This document shows, piece by piece, positions 30,250-40,048 of a stretch of 64,000 nucleotides of DNA. The DNA lies in assembly GCA_963575745.1 (NCBI GenBank), contig CAUYUJ010017638.1, positions 201,702-265,701 of the forward strand, read 5' to 3'. The DNA is from Prorocentrum cordatum (lineage: Eukaryota > Sar > Dinophyceae > Prorocentrales > Prorocentraceae). Below the pieces are notes generated by a model, which was given only the letters and a program-made list of their open reading frames with translations, searched no databases and was not told the DNA's origin. The position numbers were made by a program, and so were the translations under genes. Position 1 is the stretch's first letter. Each line of letters starts with the position of its first letter.

Positions 30250-30430
30250 TCGACACGCGGCTCCGACAGGCGGAGCAGCCATCGGGAAGTTCGGAGGCTA
30301 GCGGTGATGACTCGGACAGCGAGTATTCGAGCTATTCATCCGAGGATAGCCCCCCCCCCCGCCCCGCTGCTCTCGAGATTTCGAGTTTGCTTGGGGCCAA
30401 GGATCAGGAGGAGGAGGAGAGGATAAGGAT
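30250..30430 (+). other. Exon-like island, acidic
   Basis: Frame reads LRQAEQPSGSSEASGDDSDS then EYSSYSSEDSPPPRPAALEI and SSLLGAKDQEEEERIRM. A Ser/Asp/Glu-rich acidic segment; function unknown. Confidence 0.35.
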
Positions 30431-30559
30431 GAGAAATAATAGTTGGTCGAGGAGTTCACCCCTCTTATCTCCACATTGTTTTTGTGGGCGGTGAGCTGCG
30501 CTGGAGGTGGGCAAATCTAGGCCCGAAGCAATTCCTGTTTATTCCAGACTCCTGCTCCT

Positions 30560-30760
30560 CCTCCTCCTCCTCTTCCTCCTGGCTCTCCTCATGCTCCGCC
30601 GAGCGGGGGACGAGGGCGAGTCGCACCAGAGTGGGGGTCCGACAAGCGCAGCTTCGGGGTCAGGGAACGACGCCATCTTGCTGGGCGAGGCTTCGCACCT
30701 TCACGCGATCCTCAGCGGCTTGGAGGTGGGAGGGGTGGGCTCGATGGGGGATCCAGAACT
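30560..30760 (+). other. Exon-like island
   Basis: Frame reads LLFLLALLMLRRAGDEGESH, then a Gly/Ser linker and AILLGEASHLHAILSGLEVG. The hydrophobic start partly reflects a CTC-rich tract. A GGCCTC hairpin copy in inverse orientation follows at 30805-30818. Confidence 0.3.
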
Positions 30761-31089
30761 CGGACGTCTTGATGGTTTCAGGACGGATGTTTTTCGCTGG
30801 TTTCGGCCTCCAGAGGCCCTCGACGGGCTGCGGGACCGTCAGAAATCGACTCAGGGCGAAAAGCTGACAAGGAGGTGGGATCCTCACGGAATGGGGAGGA
30901 GGGGAGTGGAGATCTCGGTGGAGGATGAGGAGGTTAGGGGGAGGAGGAGGTTAGGGGTGAGAGAGTCGAAGGGGGAAAGGAGGAAGTAGATGAGGATGAT
31001 GAGGAGGTCGAGGACAACAGAAATATTATTATGAGGACGAGGATGAAGAGGAGGAGGAGGGGAAGACATATAAGCAAGAGCGCGTGCTA

Positions 31090-31220
31090 TAGATGTGGGG
31101 GAGGACGACAAGAACCCGTGCTTGGTCGCATTCATGCCGAGCATCTCTGCGAGCGTGAGCGAGCTCAAGAAGTGCGTGGATAGCCTGACAAAGAAGATCC
31201 AGGGCAAGTCTATGTCTTAG
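31090..31220 (+). other. Terminal-exon-like island
   Basis: Frame reads GEDDKNPCLVAFMPSISASV then SELKKCVDSLTKKIQGKSMS and TAG. Good protein-like composition; family not recognised. Confidence 0.4.
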
Positions 31221-31383
31221 CATTCGGCGAAGAGAGTACGGGGAGGAGGGCGGGGCACTGCAGCGGAAGGAGAGGGAGGAGGACGAGGATCGGATGAGAG
31301 GGAGGATGACGAGGATCGGATGAGAGGATCGGGGGAGAGGGAAGCGAAGCCTGCGCGCTTGATCCCGTCCCAAGGTCGACGAC

Positions 31384-31837
31384 CATGGATTTGAAGGATG
31401 CCAAGGAGAAGATCGCCGAGGCTGCGCGCAGCGCCAGGGGGGATGCTGTGTCAAGCAAGAGCGAGAGGGAGAGGGAAGAGGAGAGGGGGGAGGGGGAGGG
31501 GAGACCAGGAGAGAAGGGGGAGGAGCAGAGCAGGAGAGAGGGAGGGAGGGGGGAAGACGATGTCGAGTATCGCCGGACCTCAAGGGCCGTGAAAGCCATA
31601 GTTTGTTCCAGCGAGTTCGGCCTCTGGAGGCCGTCTGCGGGCCTCTGGGCCGCCAAGATCCGAAGCGACTCGGGCTGGACAAACCGATCCGCACCATCAA
31701 TTCTCGATCTCCTGGTCCCCCCCTCGAGCCAATCCCCGACCCCTGAGGCAAAGCGTGTCTATGATGGGATATCCCCTGTCATGGAGTCGTTCATGAAGGC
31801 GCAAGAAGCTCTGAAGAAAAAGACAAAGAAGTCGTAG
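31384..31837 (+). CDS. Charged ORF with exon-like ends
   Basis: ATG at 31385; the start MDLKDAKEKIAEAARSARGD and the end ISPVMESFMKAQEALKKKTK look genuine. The middle (31455-31560) is a GAG/GGG purine repeat, and 31595-31690 is an inverse copy of the GGCCTC hairpin family (stem 31619-31632). More likely two exons around a repeat-filled intron than one protein. Confidence 0.4.
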
Positions 31838-31899
31838 TGCCACACACCGCTGGGGGCGGGAGCATGCTGAGAGCAGGGTGTGGTACACAGCGAAGAAGA

Positions 31900-32380
31900 G
31901 GAGGATTATGGGGAGGAGGAGGAGGAGGAGGAGGATGGGGGGGAGGAGGAGGATGGGGGAGGAGGAAGATAGTTTGAGCAAGTGTTGGACTTCTTCAGGT
32001 GCGTTCTTTGGTCAGGTTTCGCATGCTGCTCAGCGTTTTTCGGTTTCGATTTCAGTTGTGCGAGTGTGCACGGTAAGGGTGCATAGCAGAGGGGGCTACG
32101 GCGCCGCGCCCGCTGCGCGGCGCACGACCGACGACGACGCACCCAGGGGATCGCACTGCGGCAAGATGAAAAGGCATGCAGCGACGTCGGAGCGCCTCGG
32201 TGGAGGATTCGAGCGCGGTGCCAGGGGGTAATTAATCATTGGGGACGTGGGAGGCGGGGGGGAGGGTGGGGAAGAGGAAGCGCAGCAGCATGAACAGCAT
32301 CAGGAACAGGAGTAAACGAAGGAAAAAACGGCAGGGAAGGAGGATAATTAGGATGAGGCAGCGGAGGATGATGTGGAACC
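31900..32380. other. Purine repeats and unassigned sequence
   Basis: (GGA)n at 31905-31965; the rest, including GGCAAGATGAAAAGGCATGC near 32160, gave no recognisable product. Confidence 0.45.
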
Positions 32381-32570
32381 GATTTCGATCCGCCGATGTC
32401 GTTTTTTTTTCAATGCGGGGTCCATGGAGGTCCCCCGAGGTCAAGGCAGCTTCCCCAAGGTCGTTTTTGTTCGTCCTGCGTTGATTTTTGGCGGCCCTGG
32501 GCCCGTTGAGGGCCTCGAGGAGGCCGAAAACGCCGAAAACATCATGACGTCGGAGTTCTGGGATCGATGC
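32370..32570 (+). repeat. GGCCTC hairpin family, fullest copy
   Basis: Contains GCGTTGATTTTTGGCGGCCC, stem GGCCTCGAGGAGGCC at 32511-32525, GAAAACATCATGACGTCGGA and GTTCTGGGATCGATG. Its reverse complement matches 30745-30850. The upstream TTCAATGCGGGGTC resembles the start of the copy at 21690. Confidence 0.8.
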
Positions 32571-33020
32571 CGAGAGATGTGCTGGAGCTCTGGAGCCATG
32601 CACGCGCGCGCGTGTGTGTGTGCATTCTCTGGCAAGCGGCGCCCATGGCTCAGACATGTTGAGGGCGTCCAGGGACCGAAAACGCTTAAAAAAGCATCAG
32701 TGTTGAAACAGTCGCGGCGTTGGAGGTCGGCTATCTTCGCACGCGCCCGCGCTCGACCAAGCGCTGGAGGATGGGCCATGCACTCGAGCAGCAGTTGCTG
32801 GGAAAGGGCAGCTTGAGGACCAGAGACGTCAGGTCGTGCATGCTGCCCGTGGAAGAGGAGGGGCCCTCGGGAAAGGTAGATCGGCCGAAGGCTTGCGCAG
32901 GGATCCCAGCTCCATTGTCTGAGGGCGCTATGAGCAGGAGGACCCCAACTCCCATGGGCAGGACCTCCACTCCACAATTGGCATCCAGCCATGGCAAGCG
33001 AGACCCTGATATCTTTATGT
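32570..33020. other. Unassigned sequence before the transposase-like gene
   Basis: A partial hairpin-family copy lies near 32650-32720. An open frame at 32720-33025 (PSGKVDRPKACAGIPAPLSE) has no recognised similarity. Confidence 0.35.
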
Positions 33021-33021
33021 T

Positions 33022-34548
33022 TTGAGTTGTTGTTGTATCGAAGCCAATTTGCGGCCCCAGGTGCATTTTGCATTCACTGTCCCCGCCGTGTCGGGTCGGG
33101 CAGCCGCTGCAGCTGTGGATGTCGAGCCGGCCCTCGGTACTGGAGATCTGAATGTAGATAGCGGTGTCGGCCTCAGAACGCATTTGTTGCGAGAGTACAA
33201 AGCTGGAAGAATGAGTGCCACAGGGGTGTGTACAACGGCATGGCACGCTACCCGCGCAGGCGCCCGCGGCGTCGACGACCTTGCTTTGCGGCCGTCGAGC
33301 ACTCATCATGCAGAACACTTGAGAGCACCAATAGAAGCTAGATCGGAATCATCGTTTTACAACGCTATGATCCCGATGTGGGACGCCGCGACAAACGCCC
33401 GAACTCCTGTCAAATTTCCATTCAATTTGCCCCACGAGCAATTCTCAGAAGAATTTCATGCAGATCCGCAGCAGTGGGACCCACAGTTCTTTAATGCAGA
33501 AGATCTGTCTCCTGTTTTCCCTAACCACGAAGTGGTAAGGGCGAACCCTGGTCGAGCATGCCCAGTCGGATTCTTCTCAGACGGAGTTCCACATACAAAA
33601 AAAGATTCGTTCATAGCCTTCTACTTCAGCAACGGGTTGAATAATAGACGCTACCTCATCTGCAGTTGCAGAAAAAGTGATTTATGCCAGTGCGGATGTA
33701 GAGGGTTCTGTACGATTAGTGCTATACAGAGAGTCATCACATGGTCGTGCAACACCTTGGCGTCAGGGAAGTACCCCGAATCTAATCACCTCGGACGTCC
33801 GTTTGACGATGAGCTACGATTCAACCAGCGGGGCTTTGAGTTCGCGTGTGGGTATGTAGGCGCCTTGACCGAGATGCGGGCGGACTTGCTTGAAGTAGTG
33901 TCATCCCTTGGCCTCAAGAACCACCAGAATCATCTTAATCCTTGTTTCGCGTGTTCGTGCTCCCGCGACGACCTCCACAACTACCCAGCAACGATAGCTA
34001 CCACTAGATGGGTACCGAGAGACGCCAACGCCTACAACATCATGCTGCGGCAATCGATGGTTGAAAGGACGGTGGCGACGAAGCGACAACTTAAGGACTT
34101 GATGAAATCGATGCATTCCGACGACAAGGTCGGCGGTTATGTGCTGTTTCGAAATTTCGCCCCGCTCGCCCTTCACAAGGGGTGCCGCCTTATCGAGAGA
34201 GGGCCCGTCCACGACCTGCACGACTTGTTAAGTATGGACTTCCCTTCAGATCTCACATTTTTCGATACTACGGTGAATGTGGGACTGAACCTCGTGTGTC
34301 CCCTGCTGAATGTGCGGGGCTTTTCGACCGAGTGCGTCCACCTAGATGCGATGCACATTTTAGACCTGGGGGTCAGCCAGTTCCTGGTGGGGCATCTCTT
34401 CAAGACGCTCGTCAGCAAAAACTTCAGCAAGTCGAGGCTGAAGTATGCCCGCCACCGCCGTGCCGCAAATCTGTTTCATCTGCGCAGGACTGCTGGCGTT
34501 GCAATCAGGGTGCAACGGTTTACTCGTAGACGGCAGGGGCCTTGGTAA
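33022..34548 (+). CDS. Transposase-like protein, N-terminal part
   Basis: A 508-residue ORF; I recall the type as a large, repeated protein family of dinoflagellates, resembling but not firmly assigned to CACTA/Plavaka-type DNA-transposon proteins. Landmarks in order: ATRAGARGVDDLA (about 76), PFNLPHEQFSEEF (about 132), GFFSDGVPHTKKDSFIAFY (about 184), a Cys-rich CSCRKSDLCQCGCRGFCT (about 214), MRADLLEVVSSLG (about 284), CFACSCSRDDLH (about 308) and VHLDAMHILDLGVSQFL (about 438). The Asp residues in SDG, RADL and LDLG are candidates for a DDE/D-type site, which is inference. The first 30 residues may not belong. The reading breaks at 34.5 kb and resumes in a second ORF. Confidence 0.6.
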   Translation: MSCCCIEANLRPQVHFAFTVPAVSGRAAAAAVDVEPALGTGDLNVDSGVGLRTHLLREYKAGRMSATGVCTTAWHATRAGARGVDDLALRPSSTHHAEHLRAPIEARSESSFYNAMIPMWDAATNARTPVKFPFNLPHEQFSEEFHADPQQWDPQFFNAEDLSPVFPNHEVVRANPGRACPVGFFSDGVPHTKKDSFIAFYFSNGLNNRRYLICSCRKSDLCQCGCRGFCTISAIQRVITWSCNTLASGKYPESNHLGRPFDDELRFNQRGFEFACGYVGALTEMRADLLEVVSSLGLKNHQNHLNPCFACSCSRDDLHNYPATIATTRWVPRDANAYNIMLRQSMVERTVATKRQLKDLMKSMHSDDKVGGYVLFRNFAPLALHKGCRLIERGPVHDLHDLLSMDFPSDLTFFDTTVNVGLNLVCPLLNVRGFSTECVHLDAMHILDLGVSQFLVGHLFKTLVSKNFSKSRLKYARHRRAANLFHLRRTAGVAIRVQRFTRRRQGPW

Positions 34549-35175
34549 ATGGTTTCGCTAGCTTTTGTTTTTGTTTTTTTTAAGCGTTGTTTGCCTGGGG
34601 GGCCCTGCCGATCTAAGCAGTGCACCCCGCAATTTTTGTCCATCCCGAGGAGAATGAAGTCCTACTACCAGACTACCAAGCACCTGATGCCCAAGGGGAC
34701 CCAGAGTCAGATCAATAAAATAACGCTCAAGATGTTCATGAAGGGCAGGCTGAAAGCCAAGGCCGCAGAGGCACGGCACCTGATCCCTTTGACAAGTATG
34801 CTGTGCCACGAGAACAGGCAGTTGCTTGGCGACAAAGCGTTCGTGTGTACGTCGGCGTGTGAGGCATTAGAGTCGGTTCATACTACAATGTTCGAGGAGA
34901 AGAGAAGGATGCGCCCCGCTGCGGTCGACAGGACGCAGCAGGCCATGCTCCGCTTCCTTATATTTTGGAAGCAGCCCGGCGGTCAGCGTGTATTTAAACA
35001 TCACGTAGCGCTGCATTTGGTAGAGCGGGTGTCCCTCCACGGGAATCCGAGATTCTACTGGTGTTGCGCCGACGAGGGCGAAAATAGATTAATGGCTGCC
35101 GTGGCAAAGGCCTTACGCGGGGGCGGGACCTTCTACGTGCGATTTCTCCAGAGGGTGCTTCCTGAGAAATGTTAA
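34549..35175 (+). CDS. Transposase-like protein, C-terminal part
   Basis: A 208-residue ORF. Residues 1-14 (MVSLAFVFVFFKRC) come from a T-rich stretch ending TTTTTTTTAAG that looks like a 3' splice site, so an intron between the two parts (about 34530-34582) is plausible. Homology-like sequence then reads LKAKAAEARHLIPLTSMLCH, AMLRFLIFWKQPGG, LHLVERVSLHGNPRFYWCCA and GGTFYVRFLQRVLPE. It completes the family seen at 33.0-34.5 kb. GC content and codon use are more moderate than in the flanking YR element. Confidence 0.6.
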   Translation: MVSLAFVFVFFKRCLPGGPCRSKQCTPQFLSIPRRMKSYYQTTKHLMPKGTQSQINKITLKMFMKGRLKAKAAEARHLIPLTSMLCHENRQLLGDKAFVCTSACEALESVHTTMFEEKRRMRPAAVDRTQQAMLRFLIFWKQPGGQRVFKHHVALHLVERVSLHGNPRFYWCCADEGENRLMAAVAKALRGGGTFYVRFLQRVLPEKC

Positions 35176-35640
35176 ACATCTCAGGCGCCTTTTTGTACTG
35201 CTCCTCCTCCTCCCTTGACCACGTACGATGCATGATTTCCTTCTCCCCCTCTGGTTGCATGGCCGCAGTAGCCCGTGGGCGCGGGGGAGGGGGAGGGGGG
35301 GCGGGGCGGGGAGGACGAGGAGAGAGAGGAGCAAATCATCAGTCAGCTTGAGGGGAGGGGGCATGGGGACGGGATCGTATATTTCAAGATTTTTAAATCG
35401 GTGTAATTTGTTTTCGGCCTCTGGGGGCCCAGGTCCCTGGGCCGCTTCCTGTTGACAGAAGGTTGAAACCGCAGGGCCCCAGGTCGGACAAATCACGACA
35501 CCATATATATATATATAGATATGCTTTGTTTCACTGTTGCCGCGAACGCGGTGCCGAGTACTGGATCGAGTGGCGACGCTCTCGGTGGAAATTGCGGGCG
35601 TTGCCCCGATCGCCTTCTCTCTCCCTGGATCCCTCGCCTT
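35176..35640. other. G-rich and unassigned sequence
   Basis: (G)n-rich at 35280-35320; a GGCCTC-family fragment at 35405-35460 (stem 35416-35429); (TA)n at 35505-35522. Confidence 0.5.
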
Positions 35641-35765
35641 CCCTCTGCCTCCCTCCCTCCCCCCTCGCCCCTCCTCGCCTTCCCTCTCCCTCCCTCCCTC
35701 TCCCTCCCTCCTTCCCGCCCTCCCTCCCTTCCCCCTCGCCCTTCCCCCCCTTCCTCCGCCCCCCT
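35640..35765. repeat. (CCCT)n/(CTCC)n tract
   Basis: Degenerate CCCTC tetra- and pentamers. Confidence 0.9.
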
Positions 35766-35807
35766 CTCGGCGGGCTATTATTGCAAGTGTCCCATATATC
35801 CGATGTC

Positions 35808-35808
<1 letters not shown>

Positions 35809-35891
<83 letters not shown>

Positions 35892-35990
35892 TATGTATGT
35901 ATGTATGTATGTATGTATGTATATATATATAATATATATATAAATATATATAAATATATATATATAAATATATATATAATACAATATAAA
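35809..35990. repeat. 81-base T run, (TATG)n and (TA)n
   Basis: T run at 35809-35889, then (GTAT)n to 35921 and TATATAAATA repeats to 35990, where GC-rich element coding resumes. The T run could be the poly(A) tail of a minus-strand retroposon, or a slippage product. Confidence 0.9.
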
Positions 35991-36375
35991 TTGCGGGCGA
36001 AGCCCGACCCACTGAAGGGCTATGCGAACACCTTGGTCTTTGAGGGGTCCGGGGCTGGTTGGACCGTGCGAGCCCTGCACCCGAAGGAAATCTGGTGCGC
36101 GCAGGGGGGCGTGGCGGAGCTGTGGGATGCTTTGGGCCTGGGGGGCATGCCGATCGCCGAGCGCATGCGGCAGGCCGCCCGCGCGCTCCCGCGCCGCGCG
36201 GCCCGTTGGGTGATTCAGTGGGCGGAGCGCCTGCTGAGGCAGGCCGTAGAGGTGGCAAGCGCAGACGAGGCGCCCGGGGCGCGCGCTGGCGTCGGGCCTG
36301 ACTACGACCGACTCGCTAACGACGAGACGGTGAAGCTGTGGCTGAGGGCCTGGCTTCAGGCCCCCGACCGCCAAG
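35991..36375 (+). pseudogene. YR-element segment between RNase H and recombinase
   Basis: The frame reads KPDPLKGYANTLVFEGSGAG, WTVRALHPKEIWCAQGGVAE, then ARALPRRAARWVIQWAERLL. VRALHPKEIWCAQGG resembles the segment that follows RNase H/methyltransferase regions in related elements as I recall them. It begins abruptly after the AT-rich tract, without start codon, so it is the continuation of the ORF cut at 15613. The frame changes near 36370. Confidence 0.55.
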
Positions 36376-37636
36376 CGGGCCATTCGAGGTCGCACTGGAG
36401 GCGGGAAAGGCGACGGACGACGCTGCTCGGCTGGCGGACCAGCTCGACCCCCTTGCCACCACTCGGGCCACCTCGGCCGGGGAGGACGGGGCAGACGGGG
36501 AGCGGGTCGGGGCAATGACTTTCGCCGTCCCGGAGGACGCGGGGACGCCCAAGCCGAGCGCCAAGGTTGGCGCGGGAGGCGAGGCGCGCCCGCCGCGCAG
36601 GACGCGCCGGCGCGCCCGCAGCGCCCCCGCCCCCGCGCTGGTGAAGCCCGCGGCCTGGCGTTACGCCGGCGATGGCGCCCGGAAAGGGGTCCGGGGTGAG
36701 CTTACCGACCCCCGCGAGCTGGACGCGACCGCCACCGAGGCGATGCTGGCTAAGCTCGCCGAAGGGACGCGTGCCAACAATAGCGCCGGGTGGCGTAACT
36801 GGGTGCTCTGGCGGAGGCTCCGAGGCCAGAGCCCGTGCCTCCAGGGGGAGACGCGGGACGCCCGCCTTACGGATGAGGATGACCTCATCCGGTATGTCGT
36901 GTACCTGTACAAGGTGATGCAGAGGCGGGCCACGACCATCTGCCAGCGCCTGTTCGCCATTCGGTATGCCCACACCCTGGCGGGTTTTGGGGATGTGACC
37001 TCCGATCGGCGCCGGCTCTGGACCACGATCGAGGGACTCCGCCGCTGGGGCGGGAAGGCGAAGCGGAAGCTGCCAGCCACCCCCCGCATGTTGCGCTGGC
37101 TCCGCGAATACTTGTTCGCCCACGGGACGGCCACGCGCCGGGAGGCGACCATCTTATGGGCGGCGCTCATGACTGGGTACTTCTTCATGCTTCGCGCGTC
37201 GGAGTACTTGGTCCAGGAGGACCGCTCCTGGAGCATTGGACGGGTGGTGCGTGGGCAGGACGTGCAGGGCCTGCGTGGGGGTACACCCAGCGCGTGGCTC
37301 GGCGACTGCGACGAGGTAGTGCTGACGATCACGTCGTCCGAGACGGACCAGTTTAACGCGGGCTGCGTGCGCAACCACTTCCGTTCGGGGGTGGATTTGC
37401 GCGTCGTGGACGCACTGGCCAAACTCCAGAGGGAGCTGCCGGACCGGTTCGGACAAGGGACCGAGGCGGGGCCCCCCTGTTCCGCAGGCCTGACGGCCGC
37501 CCGATTATGCGGGAGGAGGTGCCGGGGCTCCTCCAACTCGCGGCCGCCGCCTGTGGCGTGGACGCGGGCCAGATGGGATCCCACTCCCTGCGCGTCGGGG
37601 GCGCGACGGCGTTATGCCACGCCTGTCGCGACCTAG
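36338..37636 (+). CDS. Tyrosine recombinase, N-terminal and core part
   Basis: Residues 1-150 are low-complexity and basic. A helical SAM-like core-binding region (about 145-235) includes LTDEDDLIRYVVYLYKVMQR and QRLFAIRYAHTLAGFGDVTS. The catalytic domain starts near 250; ILWAALMTGYFFMLRASEYL (about 270-290) supplies the first catalytic Arg in LRASE. SSETDQFNAGCVRNHF is the variable middle. At 37469-37477 (GGGCCCCCC) the frame shifts and homology continues in the overlapping ORF, so residues after about 378 are out of frame. Recombinases of this family insert circular cDNA of YR retroelements in place of a DDE integrase. Confidence 0.8.
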   Translation: MAEGLASGPRPPSGPFEVALEAGKATDDAARLADQLDPLATTRATSAGEDGADGERVGAMTFAVPEDAGTPKPSAKVGAGGEARPPRRTRRRARSAPAPALVKPAAWRYAGDGARKGVRGELTDPRELDATATEAMLAKLAEGTRANNSAGWRNWVLWRRLRGQSPCLQGETRDARLTDEDDLIRYVVYLYKVMQRRATTICQRLFAIRYAHTLAGFGDVTSDRRRLWTTIEGLRRWGGKAKRKLPATPRMLRWLREYLFAHGTATRREATILWAALMTGYFFMLRASEYLVQEDRSWSIGRVVRGQDVQGLRGGTPSAWLGDCDEVVLTITSSETDQFNAGCVRNHFRSGVDLRVVDALAKLQRELPDRFGQGTEAGPPCSAGLTAARLCGRRCRGSSNSRPPPVAWTRARWDPTPCASGARRRYATPVAT

Positions 37637-39675
37637 AGGCGGTCAAGAGGTTTGGGAGGTGGTCCACGGACGCCTTCCACGGATACCTCTGGGAGGACCA
37701 CCGGCGCCAGGCACCGTTCGCCCGAGGCATGGCGGAAGGCCGCGCCTTGCTGGCACCGGACGCCCGCGGTGGTGACGGCGATTTGGCCAGCACCCGCCCC
37801 GACCGGCTGGTCGGGAGCGACCCGCCCCCGTTTGGGAGCGACCTGAGGCCCTCGGAGCGCCCGGCCTGGGCGCCCGGGCGACCCCCGTGGGCGCGCCCAT
37901 CGGCGCGAGCAGGGGCAGAAATGGAGGAGGGAAAGAATGAGGAGCAGGTAAGACACGAGCCGGGGCGGGGAGCTAGCGGGCGTGTTGGGGAGCAGCAAGC
38001 TGGTCCTCCAGGTGTTCGGTTCGGGGCGGGGGCTTCGCGTTGTTGCGGGGGTATCCCGGTGGACCTCTCGTCCTCGAATCCCCTTTCGCCGCCGCCCCCG
38101 ATCGCCCCAGGCACGCCCACATCCTCCTGGTCCTCTCATCCGCAGCCGTCTCCGACTCCAGAGCGAGGCGCGCTAGCGGCGCGCGCGCCCCAGCCCCGCG
38201 CGCCAGCCGCGCCTCCGTCCCGCGCGCCGGCAGCGTGCATCATGGGATTCCTTGTGGGCCTGGTGGCCCCGGACCACAGCAAGGCGCGCTACCACGACTA
38301 CAGCATCATGGTGGTGAACCCGCTCGGCGTCGTCGTCTCGGGGTCCGCGCTGTCGGGCGAGCTCCGGAGTGCCGCCCACAACATCCTCTACACGGTGGTG
38401 GACGAGCTGAACAGCGAGGACCTCGTCGAGGTGGTCAACCACGACCACGAGGCAGCCCCGTGCATCGCGGCGGCCTGCCTGGCCGCGGGGGCGAGCGAGG
38501 ACCACGGCCAGCTGGTGCTCGTCGACGACAAGCGCGGCGCTTGGGGAGTGGGCGCGGGGCCGGATGTCAAGGTCCAGCGCCAGGCGGCCAAGCTGGCGCT
38601 CGCCCTGGCCCAGTTCCAGGGGCAGCCCATGCCGGGGCTCCGCGAGCTCTGCAAGAACAACAAGGGGCTGCTCGACATGATGCGCACGGTGGACGCGGAG
38701 GCGGTCGGGGGGATCACCGACGTGGAGGACGCCTCGAGCAAGGGCGAGGCGGGCCCTGCTCCGGCCCCTGCGCTCGACCCGGGCGAGGGCGCCGTGACCG
38801 CGGCGCTGGCGCGAGCGGCCATTCAGGCTGCAGCGCGGCGCCGGAGCAAGGCCGCCCCGGCGGAGCGCCCTCGGGCCCCACGCTCTCCGGAGCAGAAGCG
38901 CCTCGCCGAGGAGGTCCGCAGGCGCGATCGGGCCGTCCGGACCCCCTCGCGCACGCGGCGCCGCGACCGCGAGCGCGAGGAGCACCGCGACCGCGAGCGC
39001 GAGGAGCGCGCGGAGGAGGCCGCCCAGAAGCCCAAGACTGGGGGCGCACCTCCGAGGGCCGTCGTCGTGAAGCGTGAGGCCGTCCTGAAGCCCAAGAGCG
39101 GAGGAGCCCCGCCGAGGTCCCTCGAGGTGAAGACTGAGGTGGAGGAGACGGCGGCGCCAGGCGCGGGGGACAGCCCACCCCAGCGCCGGCGTCGCTCGAG
39201 GAGCCGCCGCAGGCGCAAGGAGGAGCAGCGCCAGAGCGCCCAGCAGCAGCCCAGTGACCAGCACGACGAGGGCGAGTCCATCATCCGCATCGAGCGGGTG
39301 CCGCACCACGTCGACGCCGAGGTGGTCAGGCAGGTGGCAGTGCCCTTCGGCGTCGTCAAGCACATCGCCTTCCTGTGCGACCACCGCCACAAGCGGGGGC
39401 CGTGTGTGCTCGTGGAGTTCCAGCGCCGCGCTGATGCAAAGCGCGCGCGGGAGTGCATGCGGTCGAACTACCGGTTCTACAAGACGGACCCATGCACGGT
39501 GGTCACGGAGTGGGCGGGCCGGCCTCGCGGCCCCGACCCAGGCAGCGACGGGGAGGATGGCCCGACCATCCAGCCGCCTGCCTGCCCGACGTGCGCTCGC
39601 AAGATGCGCTGCATGGAGCTCCTTCGACCCGGGAGACGGCTGGGGCTGCGAGATGTGCCCCGCGGGCGGAGCTAA
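37478..39675 (+). CDS. Recombinase C-terminus fused to RRM-domain ORF
   Basis: In-frame ATG at 37507; homology starts a little earlier (LFRRPDGRPIM). It completes the recombinase: SHSLRVGGATAL gives His-x-x-Arg (His 37582-37584, Arg 37591-37593), FGRW gives Trp, and HGYLWED the nucleophile Tyr (37684-37686). After a Pro/Ala-rich linker, a second module begins at MGFLVGLVAPDHSKARYHDY (38241). It has a region with GAWGVGAGPDVKVQRQAAKL, an Arg/Glu- and RS-rich stretch (38930-39240) and an RRM-like fold, ESIIRIERVPHHVDAEVV to VLVEFQRRADAKRARECM (39276-39465). The end (CPTCARKM) begins a zinc finger that continues in another frame from about 39630. RNA-binding cargo is unusual for such elements. 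Confidence 0.72.
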
Positions 39676-39865
39676 CAGCGGAGCCCTGCGGTGGCACTGC
39701 AAGGGGTGCGACGTGAGCTACTGCGAGGCCTGCCGCGTCGGCAACGGCAAGCCCAAGACGGCGGTGGAAAAGGCCCGGCAGAGCGGCCACGCCGAGCGGG
39801 AGGCGCCAGGCCCCAGCTCCGGCCACAGAGCGCCCCAGCGCGGGTGCTGCGAGCGCGGGCGCTGA
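39580..39865 (+). pseudogene. Zinc finger split by a frameshift
   Basis: CPTCARKMRCMELLRPG is in the RRM frame; GDGWGCEMCPAGG, RWHCKGCDVSYCEAC and GNGKPKTAVEKARQSGH follow in the +1 frame. Together they give four CxxC pairs of ZZ-like spacing. The switch lies near 39620-39635 (CGACCCGGGAGAC). The frame stops at 39863-39865. Confidence 0.65.
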
Positions 39866-40048
39866 GGGGGGCCGCCCGCCGGGCGACCTCAGCTGGCCCA
39901 AGCGCGAGAGGTCGCCCAGCCGCAGCCTGGCGCGGGGCCCAGCGCGGGCGCGTCGCGGCGACCCCCCCCCGGCCGCTCGCGGCGTAAGACCGGGAAGCAC
40001 GCCGGGCAGCTTCGCGCTCCCCGCGGCGGCTGGTGCGAGCAGGAGAAG

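Noticed and set aside
15590-36010. Target-site duplication around the 20-kb interruption
   Set aside because: Only a loose CCCGA/GAAG similarity at the two junctions; not a convincing duplication.
38173-39702. 509-residue minus-strand ORF opposite the RRM ORF
   Set aside because: GC-rich antisense shadow; the plus strand carries recognisable RRM and recombinase sequence.
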